Below, in pieces: positions 12,967 through 24,322 of a DNA stretch of 64,000 nucleotides (the stretch's first letter is position 1; every line of letters starts with the position of its first letter). The stretch comes from Portunus trituberculatus (Eukaryota; Arthropoda; Malacostraca; Decapoda; Portunidae). The position numbers and the translations under genes were made by a program. The notes beneath the pieces were generated by a model, which was not told the DNA's origin, ran no database searches, and was given only the letters and a program-made list of their open reading frames with translations. The stretch spans positions 22,034,800-22,098,799 of the forward strand of contig NC_059300.1 of assembly GCF_017591435.1 (NCBI RefSeq), given 5' to 3'.

Positions 12967-13445
12967 GGTCCACTGGTACCTAAGATGACCAATAATGTAG
13001 AGATGAAAATATTTGTTTCTTCCTATGGCCATATTCTGCTTGCTACTGTTGTAATGAAATGTGTGAGGTCTTCTATCTGCCTACCAGCCAACAGTTCAGT
13101 TCTACTCTGCTGGTCATGTCCTCTCCCATAAAGTATGTAGCTTGAACTTTACTAATAACCTCTTTTTCTCACATATGATAATACATTTACATAAAACAAT
13201 ATGCAATATAACCATTCAAACCAACACATTTCAAGAATCTAAAATAAATATATTAATGCAAAATGACTTAATATGGTATATGTTTCTTCCTGACAGTAAT
13301 ATAAAACTGCACTATGACACAAATTACATAAAGTACAGCCAAACACATCAGTAAGCCATGAAATAAACTAAGAATCAAGCTCAATCAAAATAATTAACAA
13401 AAAATCAATGAAGCACACACATACTATATGTCTAATGTAGAACAG
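12966..13445. other. Unassigned, no gene recognised
   Basis: A 480-bp stretch between two CA/TG tracts. No protein similarity and no transposon ends seen. It may be the pre-insertion host DNA. Confidence 0.4.
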
Positions 13446-13489
13446 CACACACACACACACACACACAGTGTGTGTGTGTGTGTGTGTGT
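13446..13489. repeat. (CA)n(GT)n inverted microsatellite
   Basis: About 22 bp of CA runs straight into about 22 bp of GT, making a perfect dinucleotide hairpin. Confidence 0.9.
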
Positions 13490-13658
13490 TTCGCATCGTA
13501 GCATTGATAAGTGGAATAAACTGAGCAGTGATGTCGTTGATGCGGTGTGTGTCAATCAGATGAAAGAGACATATGACAGGAATGGACAAGGAGACAGGAC
13601 ACAGAGAGCTTAGTTTGGGCCCTGTAATACACAAATAGGTAAATACAAATAGGTAAAT
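13490..13658 (+). mobile_element. CA-LINE-related 3' fragment
   Basis: Encodes a short C-terminal tail (DKWNKLSSDVVDA) equivalent to the final WNSLSEEVVSA segment of the other CA-LINE copies, then ggccctgtaatacac and two copies of aaataggtaaatac before (CA)n. It is a diverged subfamily. Confidence 0.75.
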
Positions 13659-13677
13659 ACACACACACACACACACA
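13659..13677. repeat. (AC)n junction between two LINE fragments
   Basis: A 19-bp AC tract that is both the 3' tail of the fragment at 13490-13658 and the 5' junction of the LINE that begins at 13678. Confidence 0.9.
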
Positions 13678-15206
13678 GATGGGATGGGACCAGATGAAGT
13701 TTCAGGAAAATTATTGAAGGAATGTAGAGAAGAATTGATACATCCATTATATGATATTATAAGGTGCTCATTAGAAACCGGGGAAGTACCGGTATAGTGG
13801 AAAAGAGCTGAAGTGGTGCCCATTTATAAGGGAGGCAGTAAGGAAGAGCCTCTTAACTATAGACCTGTGTCTTTAACAAGTGTGGTTGGTAAGATTTGTG
13901 AGAGGGTGATAAAGAAATATTGGATACGGTTCCTGGAGGATCATAAGTTATTATCGGATCATCAATTTGGCTTTAGGAAAGGGAGGTCATGTGTAACAAA
14001 TCTACTGAGCTTTTATTCAAGAGTGGTTGACAAAATACAAGAGAGAGAGGGATGGATGGACTGTGTATATTTGGATTTATAAAAAGCTTTTGACAAGGTA
14101 CCTCACATGAGACTGTTATGGAAATTAGAGATTTAAGGAGGACTGAAAGGAAAAGTGTTAAAGTGGATGGAAAACTACTTGAGATGGAGGAGATGAGAAC
14201 GGTAATAAGGGATGCAAAGTCGGACTGGTTGGTGGTGGAGAGTGGAGTCCCACAAGGTTCAGTGCTGGCACCAATACTTTTCCTTGTCTATATTAATGAT
14301 ATGCCAGAGGAGTAAACAGTTATATTAATTTGTTTGCGGATGATGCGAAGTTGTGTAGGTGTGTGAAGAGTGAAGAAGATTGTGAAATTTTACAGGCAGA
14401 TCTGGATAAGATTTGGGAGTGGAGCAAGAGGTGGGAGATGGAATTTAATCTGAGCAAAAGTCATGTGATGGAGATGGGGAAGAGTGGAAGACAGCCAAGA
14501 GGGTCATATAAGATGGGTGAAGAAGTAGTGTTGAAAAAGGTGGAAAAGGAAAAGGATTTGGGAGTGATAATACAAGACCATGGGCAGTTTGAGGCTCATA
14601 TTGACAAGATGTTTGGAGAAACATATAATTTGATTAGAAATATTGGATTAGCCTTTCATTATATGGATAAAGATATGATGAAGAAATTAATTAGTACGGT
14701 AATTAGACCAAGATTGGAATATGCTGGAGTGGTTTGGTCCCCTTATAAAAAGAAGCATATAAGGAAGTTGGAGAGATTGCAGAGAATGGCAACAAAAATG
14801 GTTCCGGAATTGGCAGAAACGACCTATGAGGAGAGATTAAAAGAAATGAATTTGCTTACCTTGGAACAAAGAAGAGAAAGGAGATTTGATACAGGTTTAT
14901 AAACTGTTGAACGGTCTGGATGAAGTGGATAATGAGCAAATGATGTTGAGAGAGGAAAATTTAAATAGAACTACGAGATCGCATAGTAAAAAGATAGCCA
15001 AGGGAATATGCTTGAAGGATGTGAAGAAATATAGTTTCCCACAAAGATGTGTGGAGGTGTGGAATAGTTTGAGTGAGGAGGTGGTGTCAGCAAGGAGTGT
15101 GCATAGTTTTAAAGGAAAGTTGGATGTGTGTAGATATGGAGACAGGGCCACACGAGTATGATACCCAGGCCCTGTAAAATTACAACTAGGTGAATACAAC
15201 TAGGTG

Positions 15207-15207
<1 letters not shown>
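13678..15207 (+). mobile_element. CA-LINE copy 2, 5'-truncated
   Basis: Reverse transcriptase frames in order: MGPDEVSGKLLKE, NYRPVSLTSVVGK, FGFRKGRSCVTNLL, SGVPQGSVLAPILF, NLFADDAKL (intact catalytic A-D-D at about 14331) and KKKHIRKLERLQRMATK. Frame breaks occur near 13797, 14080, 14314 and 14880. The 3' end repeats caactaggtgaata and runs into a 67-bp (CA)n. The endonuclease is missing: the copy starts in the RT immediately after a CA tract. Confidence 0.87.

Positions 15208-15274
<67 letters not shown>
15208..15274. repeat. (CA)n 3' tail of CA-LINE copy 2
   Basis: A 67-bp pure CA tract directly after the LINE's terminal aactaggtgaa motif. Confidence 0.95.
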
Positions 15275-15279
<5 letters not shown>

Positions 15280-15605
15280 ACATCCAGCCTTACGAATAAG
15301 CAAGTTGTAGAAAAAGTGTCACTTTTCATTGATATGGTAATTAGATGATTTTTTTTTTTCAGACTTCTGCCATGATTGTTCTGCACAGTACAGAGAATTA
15401 CCAGGCCACTTCAAGAGACTCCCTCAAACAGCAGCCCTCAGGTAAGAAAGGATAATCTGTTAATCTGTCTTATCTAAAATTAGTTTTCAAACAAAACAAA
15501 ATAAATACATATACATATTTCCAACTTAATGAACTTTTGTAACCAGGATGCTGATGAAGTTTTGCACTTTGCTTTGCAGGAAATAAGAAAGTATATGACA
15601 ATACT

Positions 15606-15609
<4 letters not shown>

Positions 15610-15694
<85 letters not shown>
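15610..15694. repeat. (AT)n microsatellite
   Basis: About 85 bp of AT dinucleotide. Confidence 0.95.
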
Positions 15695-15695
<1 letters not shown>

Positions 15696-16143
15696 AACAT
15701 AGTAGTTGTATGTTGTAGAGGTGAAAAGCTGTACATATCAACTTGCCAGTATACTTTATTCAACATGCTTCTCCAAACAATTCACATAAAATCAAGATAA
15801 ATGCAGGAATCAACTTATGATACTGTAAAAACATCTATACATAATAATTATAATAAATAAATTCTATAAAATAATAATCATAAGTTCTGAACCAAATGAA
15901 CTACTGTAAAACAAGTTCAGAAAAGAATTAAAATCATGACAAAAAGGTTTTTCACTTATTTTAAAAGGTCTAGATCATCCAAGAGATTTTCTAAATCATT
16001 TGCATATAATTAGTTCACTTCAAAATTATCTTACTAAATTCTCTGACAATTATCACACTCAGCTTCTTGGTAACAATACTGCTACATACTAAACTGTTGA
16101 GACATGATGACCAACATTGTTATTTTGGGCATTAAAATATTAA

Positions 16144-16269
<126 letters not shown>

Positions 16270-17810
16270 TTATATCTTCCAAATATATTTTACAATGCAT
16301 CTGAGATTCTTTGCTGTAATACATTTTTCAATATGTCACAACTCACTTTTTTCCTAAACAAAAGTTGAGCTCTCATATGTGCAAAGATGGGAATGCACTA
16401 AATAGTTGTACATATTTTCATACACCACAAAAAAAAAAATGTATCATGTTAAATATGATACTTAAACAGATGAATAAAAAATAAATACAATCTCAAATTA
16501 TACTGTCTTGCAACATGGCAATTCACACATCATAAAGATAACACTTCTGCCTGTTTTGAAAAAAAAGTTAATCTACATGACTTGATCAAATGTAAAACAT
16601 CACAAAACTGCACATTTCAGATTTCAAGATATCTGATTTCTTTGGCAAACTTCTAGGAATGGTGACAAGCTACTGCATTATGTTAGACTTAAGCTTCTAA
16701 CCATTCCCATAGATATTATACATTCACTGTTCTCAAACTAGTTTTACCAATTCATATGCAAAATATGAGATTCTATACGGAAGTTGTACATGAAGAACGA
16801 ATAACTAATCCAATGCACATACAATGCACTACACCATATAAAATTTTTCAATGCATTCAAAATATTCAACTTCTGTTATGTTATACAAATTCCTCAGACA
16901 GATCTATGAGGTTCCTGAAACCTATCCTTATGCATAAAATTGAATTTGAGATACATCACTCCTTTCCATCAAATCGGTACCATAACTGGTAAAGATACAA
17001 TTTATTCCAATAAGTGACTGCTTATCCACAACAAAGCTAACTGGGAACTTCTAAAACCACACAAAAATTTTGAGCAAAGCACGGATTATAAAGCTGTAGA
17101 AGGAAAAGCAAAATGCTGACTTTTTGTTGGATTGACTGAAATACCCACCCTCTTCTATGAAAACAAAACATGGTTTAGAACCATGAAGCAACACTAGTGA
17201 CAAAGACTAATGTAACATTATATTCAATGAAAGATTATAAATATGATAAAACAGTCATGCTAAGTATTAATTTTTTCCCATGGAATGTGTGTAATGAATA
17301 ATGACTGACAATGTATTCAGACAGCAACACACAGGAGTTTGCAAGAAACAATTTATATGATTGGCCTCTGTACTGATCATACATTCTTTTTTCCTAAATG
17401 CTAGGAAGCCCAATGGTATAACAAACACTGTCCCCAACAAGTTTAACCATATGTTGTGTTCCTTTACTTCAATGAATCTATAGGAAATGACAAAACTGTT
17501 CAAATGTATTGATATTTGTGATAAAATCAACTAGGGGAGGGGTGGAGGCCAGTTATACAGAATTAAGGTGATATTAAGGAAGATGAAAAGAAAATAGAGA
17601 TAACAGCCCATAGGGTTAAAAGATTACTTCTGACAATTAAGTATGACCATTCAATATGTACTATATATGGATGAGAAAGGGGGAGCATTTCCATAACAAG
17701 ATGTCAATAAATTAAAACTACACTTCAAAATTTTGTATTTTATACCAATACAAGTTTCTGGAATGGATTTTCACCTTAGGAGATAAATTTTTCAATCAGA
17801 TTTATAATAG

Positions 17811-17824
17811 TGTGTGTGTGTGTG

Positions 17825-17902
<78 letters not shown>
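17811..17902. repeat. (TG)n(AT)n microsatellite
   Basis: A short TG tract followed by about 72 bp of AT. Confidence 0.95.
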
Positions 17903-17907
<5 letters not shown>

Positions 17908-18375
17908 TACACACATTGATAACAGCAGTTGTAGTTGTAGTGTATTGGCATGAAAAGGGAGAAAGTAATGTGCAAGAGTGATAATGTGAGACAAAAGGAG
18001 CATTCAAAAGTGATGTTCACTGAAGTGATTACATAAAACACAGGAAATCAATCTGATGTTAAAAGGAAATAGTACAGTATGTTCTAAAATTGAATCCTTT
18101 CTCTTTTCTTATATGAACCACATAATATACAGTTAGATAAGATAATATTGTCTCTAATACCCATATTTATCTCTGACTGCCACTCTTATCCCATAACACA
18201 ATGAAACAAATTTCACTGCCTTTCTTTTCAAATGTAAGTTTCTCTCAAATGCTCTACAGCTTTTTCTTTTTTTTCCTTTCCTACAATAAATCAGTTACTC
18301 ATTCCAGTGACTAAATTATATTTACATAAAAGTATACCTTTCTCGCCACATAATATGCTATTTGTTTCCTTGTTA

Positions 18376-18512
<137 letters not shown>

Positions 18513-19454
18513 CTGTAAGTAATCATCCCGAGTTTGGCACTGGAGGTATATATCTTTTATGGATCTCAAACATGTTCATGGAAAGTGTCATCATAAATTC
18601 CACTCAGGCGAACATGGTACATCACAATACTAGATCATTACCAATTTCAAACCACTAGACTGTCTCTTATTTGTTCTCTTCCATGTCATTGTGCGTACCA
18701 TACTTTCTTCTCCCATTAAGAAGACTATTGGCCCAGTAATGACTTCACTCATCACGGCCCAGAAACCTTCATAAATTCCAACATGAGAATGAACTCTCCC
18801 TTTCTTTACATCCAGGTGGTAAGTATAAAAAAAATAATAATAATAAATACATAAATAAAAATATTTATCTTGCAACCTTAGATTGTTATCAACATTTTAT
18901 TTTCTCTATGGTTCACTTTATTTCAATTATGTTCCAGTCCAACAAATTTTAGCAAGTAGCAGCTAATAGAATTAATATCGATGTCTATAACAGTGCAATG
19001 CAAGATTATATCTACAGTGGTATCTTGAGATAAAAGTTTAATTTGTTCCATGATTGTGCTCGTATCTTAAAAAGTTTGTATCTCAAAACAGTTTTTCCCA
19101 CTGAAATGCATTGAAATGCCATTAATCCGTTCCAGCCTCCTTGAAAAGAGCACCCCTATTTTTTTTTTCAGATAAGAAAAAAGTCATTATAAATAATAAT
19201 TATTGCACTGAAACATAATACAACATAACAAAAGATGATATAAATAGATAAAATACTATTATAAAGTATGTTTATCTCAGAGGGTGTGTTCCATGGGATG
19301 TTACCCTACCGCATTCCCAACTCTCACTTGGGACTGTTGATCAGCTGGAGTGTACAAATATAGCCACACACAGAAGACTGGGTGCTCTAATAATCACAGA
19401 AGAGCTCATTGACGATCCTGTAAACATTATTCATTGAATAAATGAAGTTTTAAG

Positions 19455-19457
<3 letters not shown>

Positions 19458-19535
<78 letters not shown>
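19458..19535. repeat. (AG)n microsatellite within Tigger-like family A
   Basis: About 78 bp of AG located just after gaagttttaagtagg, the same position as the AG tract at 34743-34840 in the other family A copy. Confidence 0.95.
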
Positions 19536-19538
<3 letters not shown>

Positions 19539-19917
19539 TAGAGGCTAAGCCGCCAAGGCCGTAGAGGTTTGCTTACATTGTTCTTCCCTTTCCGTGATAA
19601 AAATTGGTGGAGGAGGTGGTAGGTGGAGATAGAAGAAATTTGTTTTGCCTTTTCAGTTATATATACATGCATACTTTATCAATGCATGAAAATATATGAG
19701 ATAATAGCAAAAGTTTATTTAGTGTTCTTACCTTGAAGATACACGTTTTCGGCTAATGGTGGCAAATGGTGGAGGAGGAGGAGGGAGGGAGGAAAAGAGG
19801 CAGGCACCATTCACACATAAACTTTAAACCCTTCCTGGCGGCAGGGCAGATGAGCGAACTACCAAATAAAAAATCATCTATATATAGATGCTCCCAACTT
19901 TCATCCGTACATCTATA

Positions 19918-20839
19918 CAGGCAACCCCACTTAACGAAGATTCACACAACGAAATTTTGCTACAACGAAGGTTTCATTTTACTACTATCTGCTCATTTAA
20001 TGAACACCAAACTCGCTTTAACAAAGTTTTATCCAGGTAATTTTTTCCAAGTTTGAAAGCCCCGCCGTATCACGCAAGCCAACAGGCTTTTGAATACACC
20101 AGCACCTCTCATGGACAACACGTGCACCATTCATTCCCCCTGTTCAAAACAATAACAGCGTTAGCAGCAGCTCATCTTCCCTCGCTCAACTTACCACTAA
20201 AACGCCCTGCTATGTCGCCTAGCGTTGCTAAGAAGACCAGGAAGTCTCTTACTCTCGAAGTGAAGCTGGATATTATTCACAGAAACGAGGTGAGAAAACT
20301 AATAGCATTGCTTGCCACCATCTTGACTCCATCTATTGTCTCTACTATTTTCAAGTCAGCAGACTCTATAAAGAATGTTGGTGAGACCGTATCTTCCTTG
20401 CAAGGCAAAAGAACCACCTGAACTCGTGACTCTACAATGGATAAAATGGAAAGCCTTGTGGATATGTGGTACATAAGTTTTGTATGTGATACAATAATGC
20501 GCCCTTTGTTTACATTCCACAGGTTGTTGGTTAGTGTCTTTCCCGTTTCACTCTCCCTCCCTTCTCCCTTCATAAATTTAAGATCATCAACATTATAAAG
20601 TTATGTACAAACATACATTAGTGTACATTATAATGACTTAAATTAAACTACCTAAATGTTTAACTTCATAATTTTTACTTTCATTAAACCTTTCACTGTA
20701 CTATGATGCACTCTCATTTTGTTTACTCTCAAAGTTCAAGTCAGGGGTTAAACTTGTTATAATTGGTTCGCTTAACAAAGTTTCGCTTAACGAAGGGTTT
20801 TTTAGGAAAGCAAACCCTTCGTTAAGTGGGGGTTGCCTG
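19918..20839 (+). mobile_element. Tigger-like element, family B, copy 1 (innermost)
   Basis: TA at 19916-19917 and 20840-20841 flank ends caggcaaccccacttaacga and, reversed, caggcaacccccacttaacg. The motif ttaacgaa recurs near both ends. Removing the element and one TA restores the ctatatatag palindrome of the piggyBac host. It encodes only the transposase N-terminus. A reversed second copy lies at 47012-49018. Confidence 0.9.
20212..20421 (+). pseudogene. Tigger/pogo transposase N-terminal fragment
   Basis: About 70 codons with the CENP-B/psq-type helix-turn-helix of pogo transposases. The start is MSPSVAKKTRK, followed by SLTLEVKLDIIHR and STIFKSADSIK. The central part of the helix-turn-helix is damaged relative to the copy at 48651-48836. 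The DDE catalytic domain is absent, so no transposition activity is expected. Confidence 0.75.
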
Positions 20840-21775
20840 TATATAGTTTTCCCGCAAATGAGTATTCCTGATTGACATCTATATATAGACTCTGCCACAA
20901 AACTGAACACACAATTGAATCTATATATTATAGACTCTGCCACAAAACTGAGCAAGTGACATCTATATGTAGACTCTGCCGCAAAACTGAACAAACAATT
21001 GAATCTATATGTAAGTGTTGTTTGTGTTTGATTGCTGATAATACATGTCAATATGCTTGTATGCTTGTATTTTAATTACTTCCACTTTTCTTCATATTTT
21101 TCACATACATACTTGTTTTGTACCTATTCACTTTTAGGCAATGTTGCTGGCGTGTGATAGTTCTTTCTCTTTGATATGATAGACTAATGATAAAAAAAAA
21201 AAAGTGTAAATAATGCAAAAATTACCAGTATTAGCTTACAAGCGTAGCACATCCACCCTCAACAAAGCACAAGCGGTGACTGGCCTTGAGAGGCCATTCT
21301 GACCAGTGTTTGGGTGGTTGAGATGCCAAATAATTATTTATTTTATGAATTTTGTTATTTGTAGGGAATCGTCTATATATACATGATGCTACCACTTAGT
21401 GCAGTAAAATAAGAACAAACGTCTATATATAGACGATCTGACAAAAAATTCTGTTTTCGAAAAATCTATATATAGATCCTCCGCCAGGAAGGGGTTAAAC
21501 ATGAATTAAAACTGCACTTTCTTTAGAAAAAAAAAAAAGGTCAGTAAATAGTGTGACAATGATGAAAGAACAATCACAGTGTATGAGATCCACAGGAAAC
21601 ACGTAGATACTGGCTCAGCTGAGGCTGGAACGATGCACTGAGCCAATGACTATAGGGGCAACATCCCCAAGCATGACTCGTATCTCAAAATTTTGCTCGT
21701 ATCTCAAAATAAAGAAATGACCGAATCGTAACTCATATCTCAAAAAACTTGTATCTCAAGGTACATACCACTGTA

Positions 21776-21864
21776 TTATAAATATTTGGTCCCAAAGTCA
21801 CTGTGCAGGAACATTCAATACCCTTCAATGCAAACCAGTGGAGAACATAAAGGTAACTTCAGAC

Positions 21865-21926
<62 letters not shown>

Positions 21927-22851
21927 TGTGTATTTGCAGCTCCAGGTTTCCCTGAATCTAAGAGATTTACAGAGAACATATTATATATAGTGGCAGTAGT
22001 GTTTCTTTCAGTTCTCAGATGTTTAAGGAAGCCTCACATTTCTATACTAAAAAAGAATAATAAAATAAATAATTAAACGATTAATAAAATAAAAGATAAA
22101 AACTCACTAATATTATAATACATACTGCATGTATTCCCACAAGTTAACAATTCAATTTCTACATCTGTACTCTTGAAAACAACAAATTTACTAAAAATTC
22201 TGAAATTTGTGATACATGACTATCATTTCCTTTGGACAGAATTATACAGGGCATTATAACAATATATTCAGTATAGGCTTCTTCATCATGCTATTGTTAT
22301 TGTTGGCTGTGAAATATAAATTGAACATTGATACTTCAATATTGTTTTAATCTAGAACATCATCTAATCTGGCATATTTTCTTTGTCTTTTAAGTATTCT
22401 GTAGACATGTGATACATTCACTGTAAACAGCTGCAACTGGCACTACAATCTCTGTACAATACCATGTACTACAGTGGCACAAATTTTCCTTTGTGAATGT
22501 GCACTACAGTGAGAGCATAAAAACATCTACCATGTATTTATACATTATTAATATGTGTCCATACTGAATTATATAGGCAAAACACACTCTTGTTGCTGAA
22601 ATGTAAGGACTGCAGTAAATCAAGAAAGAAAGCATAATGAGTAATAATAAAGCACCAAAACATACTCAGTATGTGTAACTGTAAAAGTTCCACCACCGAT
22701 CTGTATTGTAGTAGATTTTACATACTGTATAACATTACATTGACGAATTAGCATTAACAGAATGTTTTGACATATGTGGAGCAAGTAAACCTGAGAAGAA
22801 TCTCAATAATGGGAATGATTCCACACTGCACTACCAACCCATTTTGTTCCA

Positions 22852-22853
<2 letters not shown>
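21776..22853. other. Intergenic, nothing recognised
   Basis: AT-rich unassigned DNA with one (GA)n tract at about 21870-21922. No coding signal. Confidence 0.4.

Positions 22854-22917
<64 letters not shown>
22854..22917. repeat. (GT)n tail of the full-length SINE A
   Basis: A 64-bp GT tract. On the minus strand it is the (CA)n 3' tail following ggtgaattacac of the SINE. Confidence 0.95.
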
Positions 22918-22920
<3 letters not shown>

Positions 22921-23195
22921 TCACCTTGGTCGCCTGCTGGTCACCCAGCCAGTCTTCCCCATTACGGAGCGAGCTCAGAGCTCATAGACTGATCTTTGGC
23001 TAGGACTGAGACCACAACACACTCCACACACCGGGAAAGCGAGGCCACAACCCCTCGAGTTACATCCCGTACCTATTTACTGCTAGGTGAAGAGGGGCCA
23101 CACATTAAGAGGCTTGCCCATTTGCCTCGCCACGCCGGGACTCGAACCCGGGCCTCTCGATTGTGAGTTGAGTGTGCTAACCACTACACTACGCG
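22918..23195 (-). mobile_element. tRNA-Val-derived SINE, family A, full-length copy
   Basis: The minus-strand 5' end carries a tRNA-like head: A-box region gtagtgtagtggttagcac, an anticodon-loop region ctcacaa (CAC, valine) and B box gggttcgagtccc. A body of about 200 bp follows and ends gaccaaggtgaattacac, then (CA)n. Two truncated copies (10361-10570, 37521-37617) confirm the body and the tail. The tail resembles the aggtgaata(CA)n end of the CA-LINE, which suggests that LINE supplies the retrotransposition machinery (inference). Confidence 0.88.
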
Positions 23196-24058
23196 GTGTG
23201 TGTGTGTGTGTGTGTGTATGTGTAACTGGTGACAAAGAAAATTTTTCTACTGCTATAAGAGCAAAAGAAAAGTGAAAGTGTTGTAAAAGCTGGGCTGTGG
23301 TGTATCTGTTTGTTACCTGTGTAAAGGTTGTGACAGGATCACCAGCTGTGTGTGATATAAAGAGGCAGGAAAAGTTGAAGTAGTTCTTTGCTGATAATAA
23401 TTCATAAAACCGTGAAAGATTGAAGGAGTACAGATCATGACTGATTAATGATGCACTGGTTTTAACACTGAGAGAGTGATGGCATGGGCATATTAAGCAC
23501 AATGATGATGTACACGTTAAGGTGTTTAATTGAGAGTATAGTGAGGGATGGTTGCAGATTCAATAAGCACCATACCCCTACCATGTGTAAAGTGTGAGGA
23601 GAAAAATAAGAAGCAAACCAGGAAGGAACAGCAGACTATGTTGACAAATTCAGGCTTGTTTCTTATTTCTAGTTTTATGATATTTAGATATAACTTACAT
23701 AATTTAGTACTGTAGCTGTTCAATTTCGTGTGAAAATATTTTTTGGCACATCAGGAAAACTAAAGGTGTTTTCAGTAATGTCACCAACAAGCCAAACACT
23801 TTGCTTGCAAGGCATATAGAACCAAACATACCCAGGATAGTGTTTGCCTTTCAGGACCTAAAAGGTAAACATCCAACCAGTGAATATTAACCACAGCAAC
23901 ACAGCATTTCAGGTTGCATGGGAATGTATTTTGAAGAATAAAAATATAGAATATATAATGCTCTTTGAGATGAGAGAGTGAAAGTTGATGTATAAAGAAA
24001 TATTTTTTATTGTCATTTCACATAAAAAAGAACGTGAAAGTGACATAAGGGAAAATGC
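23196..24058. other. Short (GT)n then unassigned sequence
   Basis: A 27-bp GT tract abuts the tRNA end of the SINE. The rest has no recognised feature. Confidence 0.4.
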
Positions 24059-24322
24059 TTGCTTGCCTCCAGCCTAAGTTGTCAGTCACACTCGCTTCCC
24101 TCTAGTCTCAACTGTGGGTCACACTTGCTCGTCTCCAGTCTCAACAGTGAGTCGCACTCATTCGCCTTCAGCCTGAGCTGTGGAGTTGTACTCACTCACT
24201 TCCAGTCTGAGCTGTGGGTCACACTTGTTCACCTCCAGTCTCAACTGTGGGTCACACTCATTCACCTCCAGCCTGAGCTATGGTTTGCACTCGCTCACCT
24301 GCAGCCTGAGCTGTTACTTGCA
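24059..24322. repeat. 33-bp minisatellite, 8 units
   Basis: Eight imperfect head-to-tail units of 33 bp, each containing a cctccagtct-like core and a gtgggtcacact-like core. Because 33 is a multiple of 3, a frame stays open across the array and reads 11-residue repeats such as LPSSLNCGSHL. The last two units diverge. I see no start context, splice sites or flanking coding sequence, so translation is doubtful. Confidence 0.9.

Larger units (their letters stand above)
19828..21494. mobile_element. piggyBac-like non-autonomous element
   Basis: TTAA lies at 19824-19827 and 21495-21498 immediately outside inverted ends that read acccttcctggcggcaggg and, reversed, ccccttcctggcggaggat. TTAA duplication with CCC-starting ends is the hallmark of piggyBac. 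Inside are many copies of the palindrome tctatataTAGA and a triplicated block at about 20875-21010. It carries a later Tigger-like insertion and has no visible transposase. Confidence 0.85.
19015..21773. mobile_element. Tigger-like element, family A, copy 1 (outermost of a nest)
   Basis: TA at 19013-19014 and 21774-21775 flank inverted ends (cagtggtatcttgagataaa and, reversed, cagtggtatgtaccttgaga). The subterminal motif gtatctcaaa is repeated many times near both ends (about 19060-19090 and 21680-21765), probably the transposase-binding sites. The internal region near 19380-19450 matches the second copy at 34312-34972, including a GA microsatellite in the same place. The element is split by a piggyBac-like insertion. 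No transposase is left. Confidence 0.85.

Noticed and set aside
23120..23195. Possible tRNA-Val gene on the minus strand
   Set aside because: The valine-like sequence has no complete acceptor stem and runs into the SINE A body and (CA)n tail.
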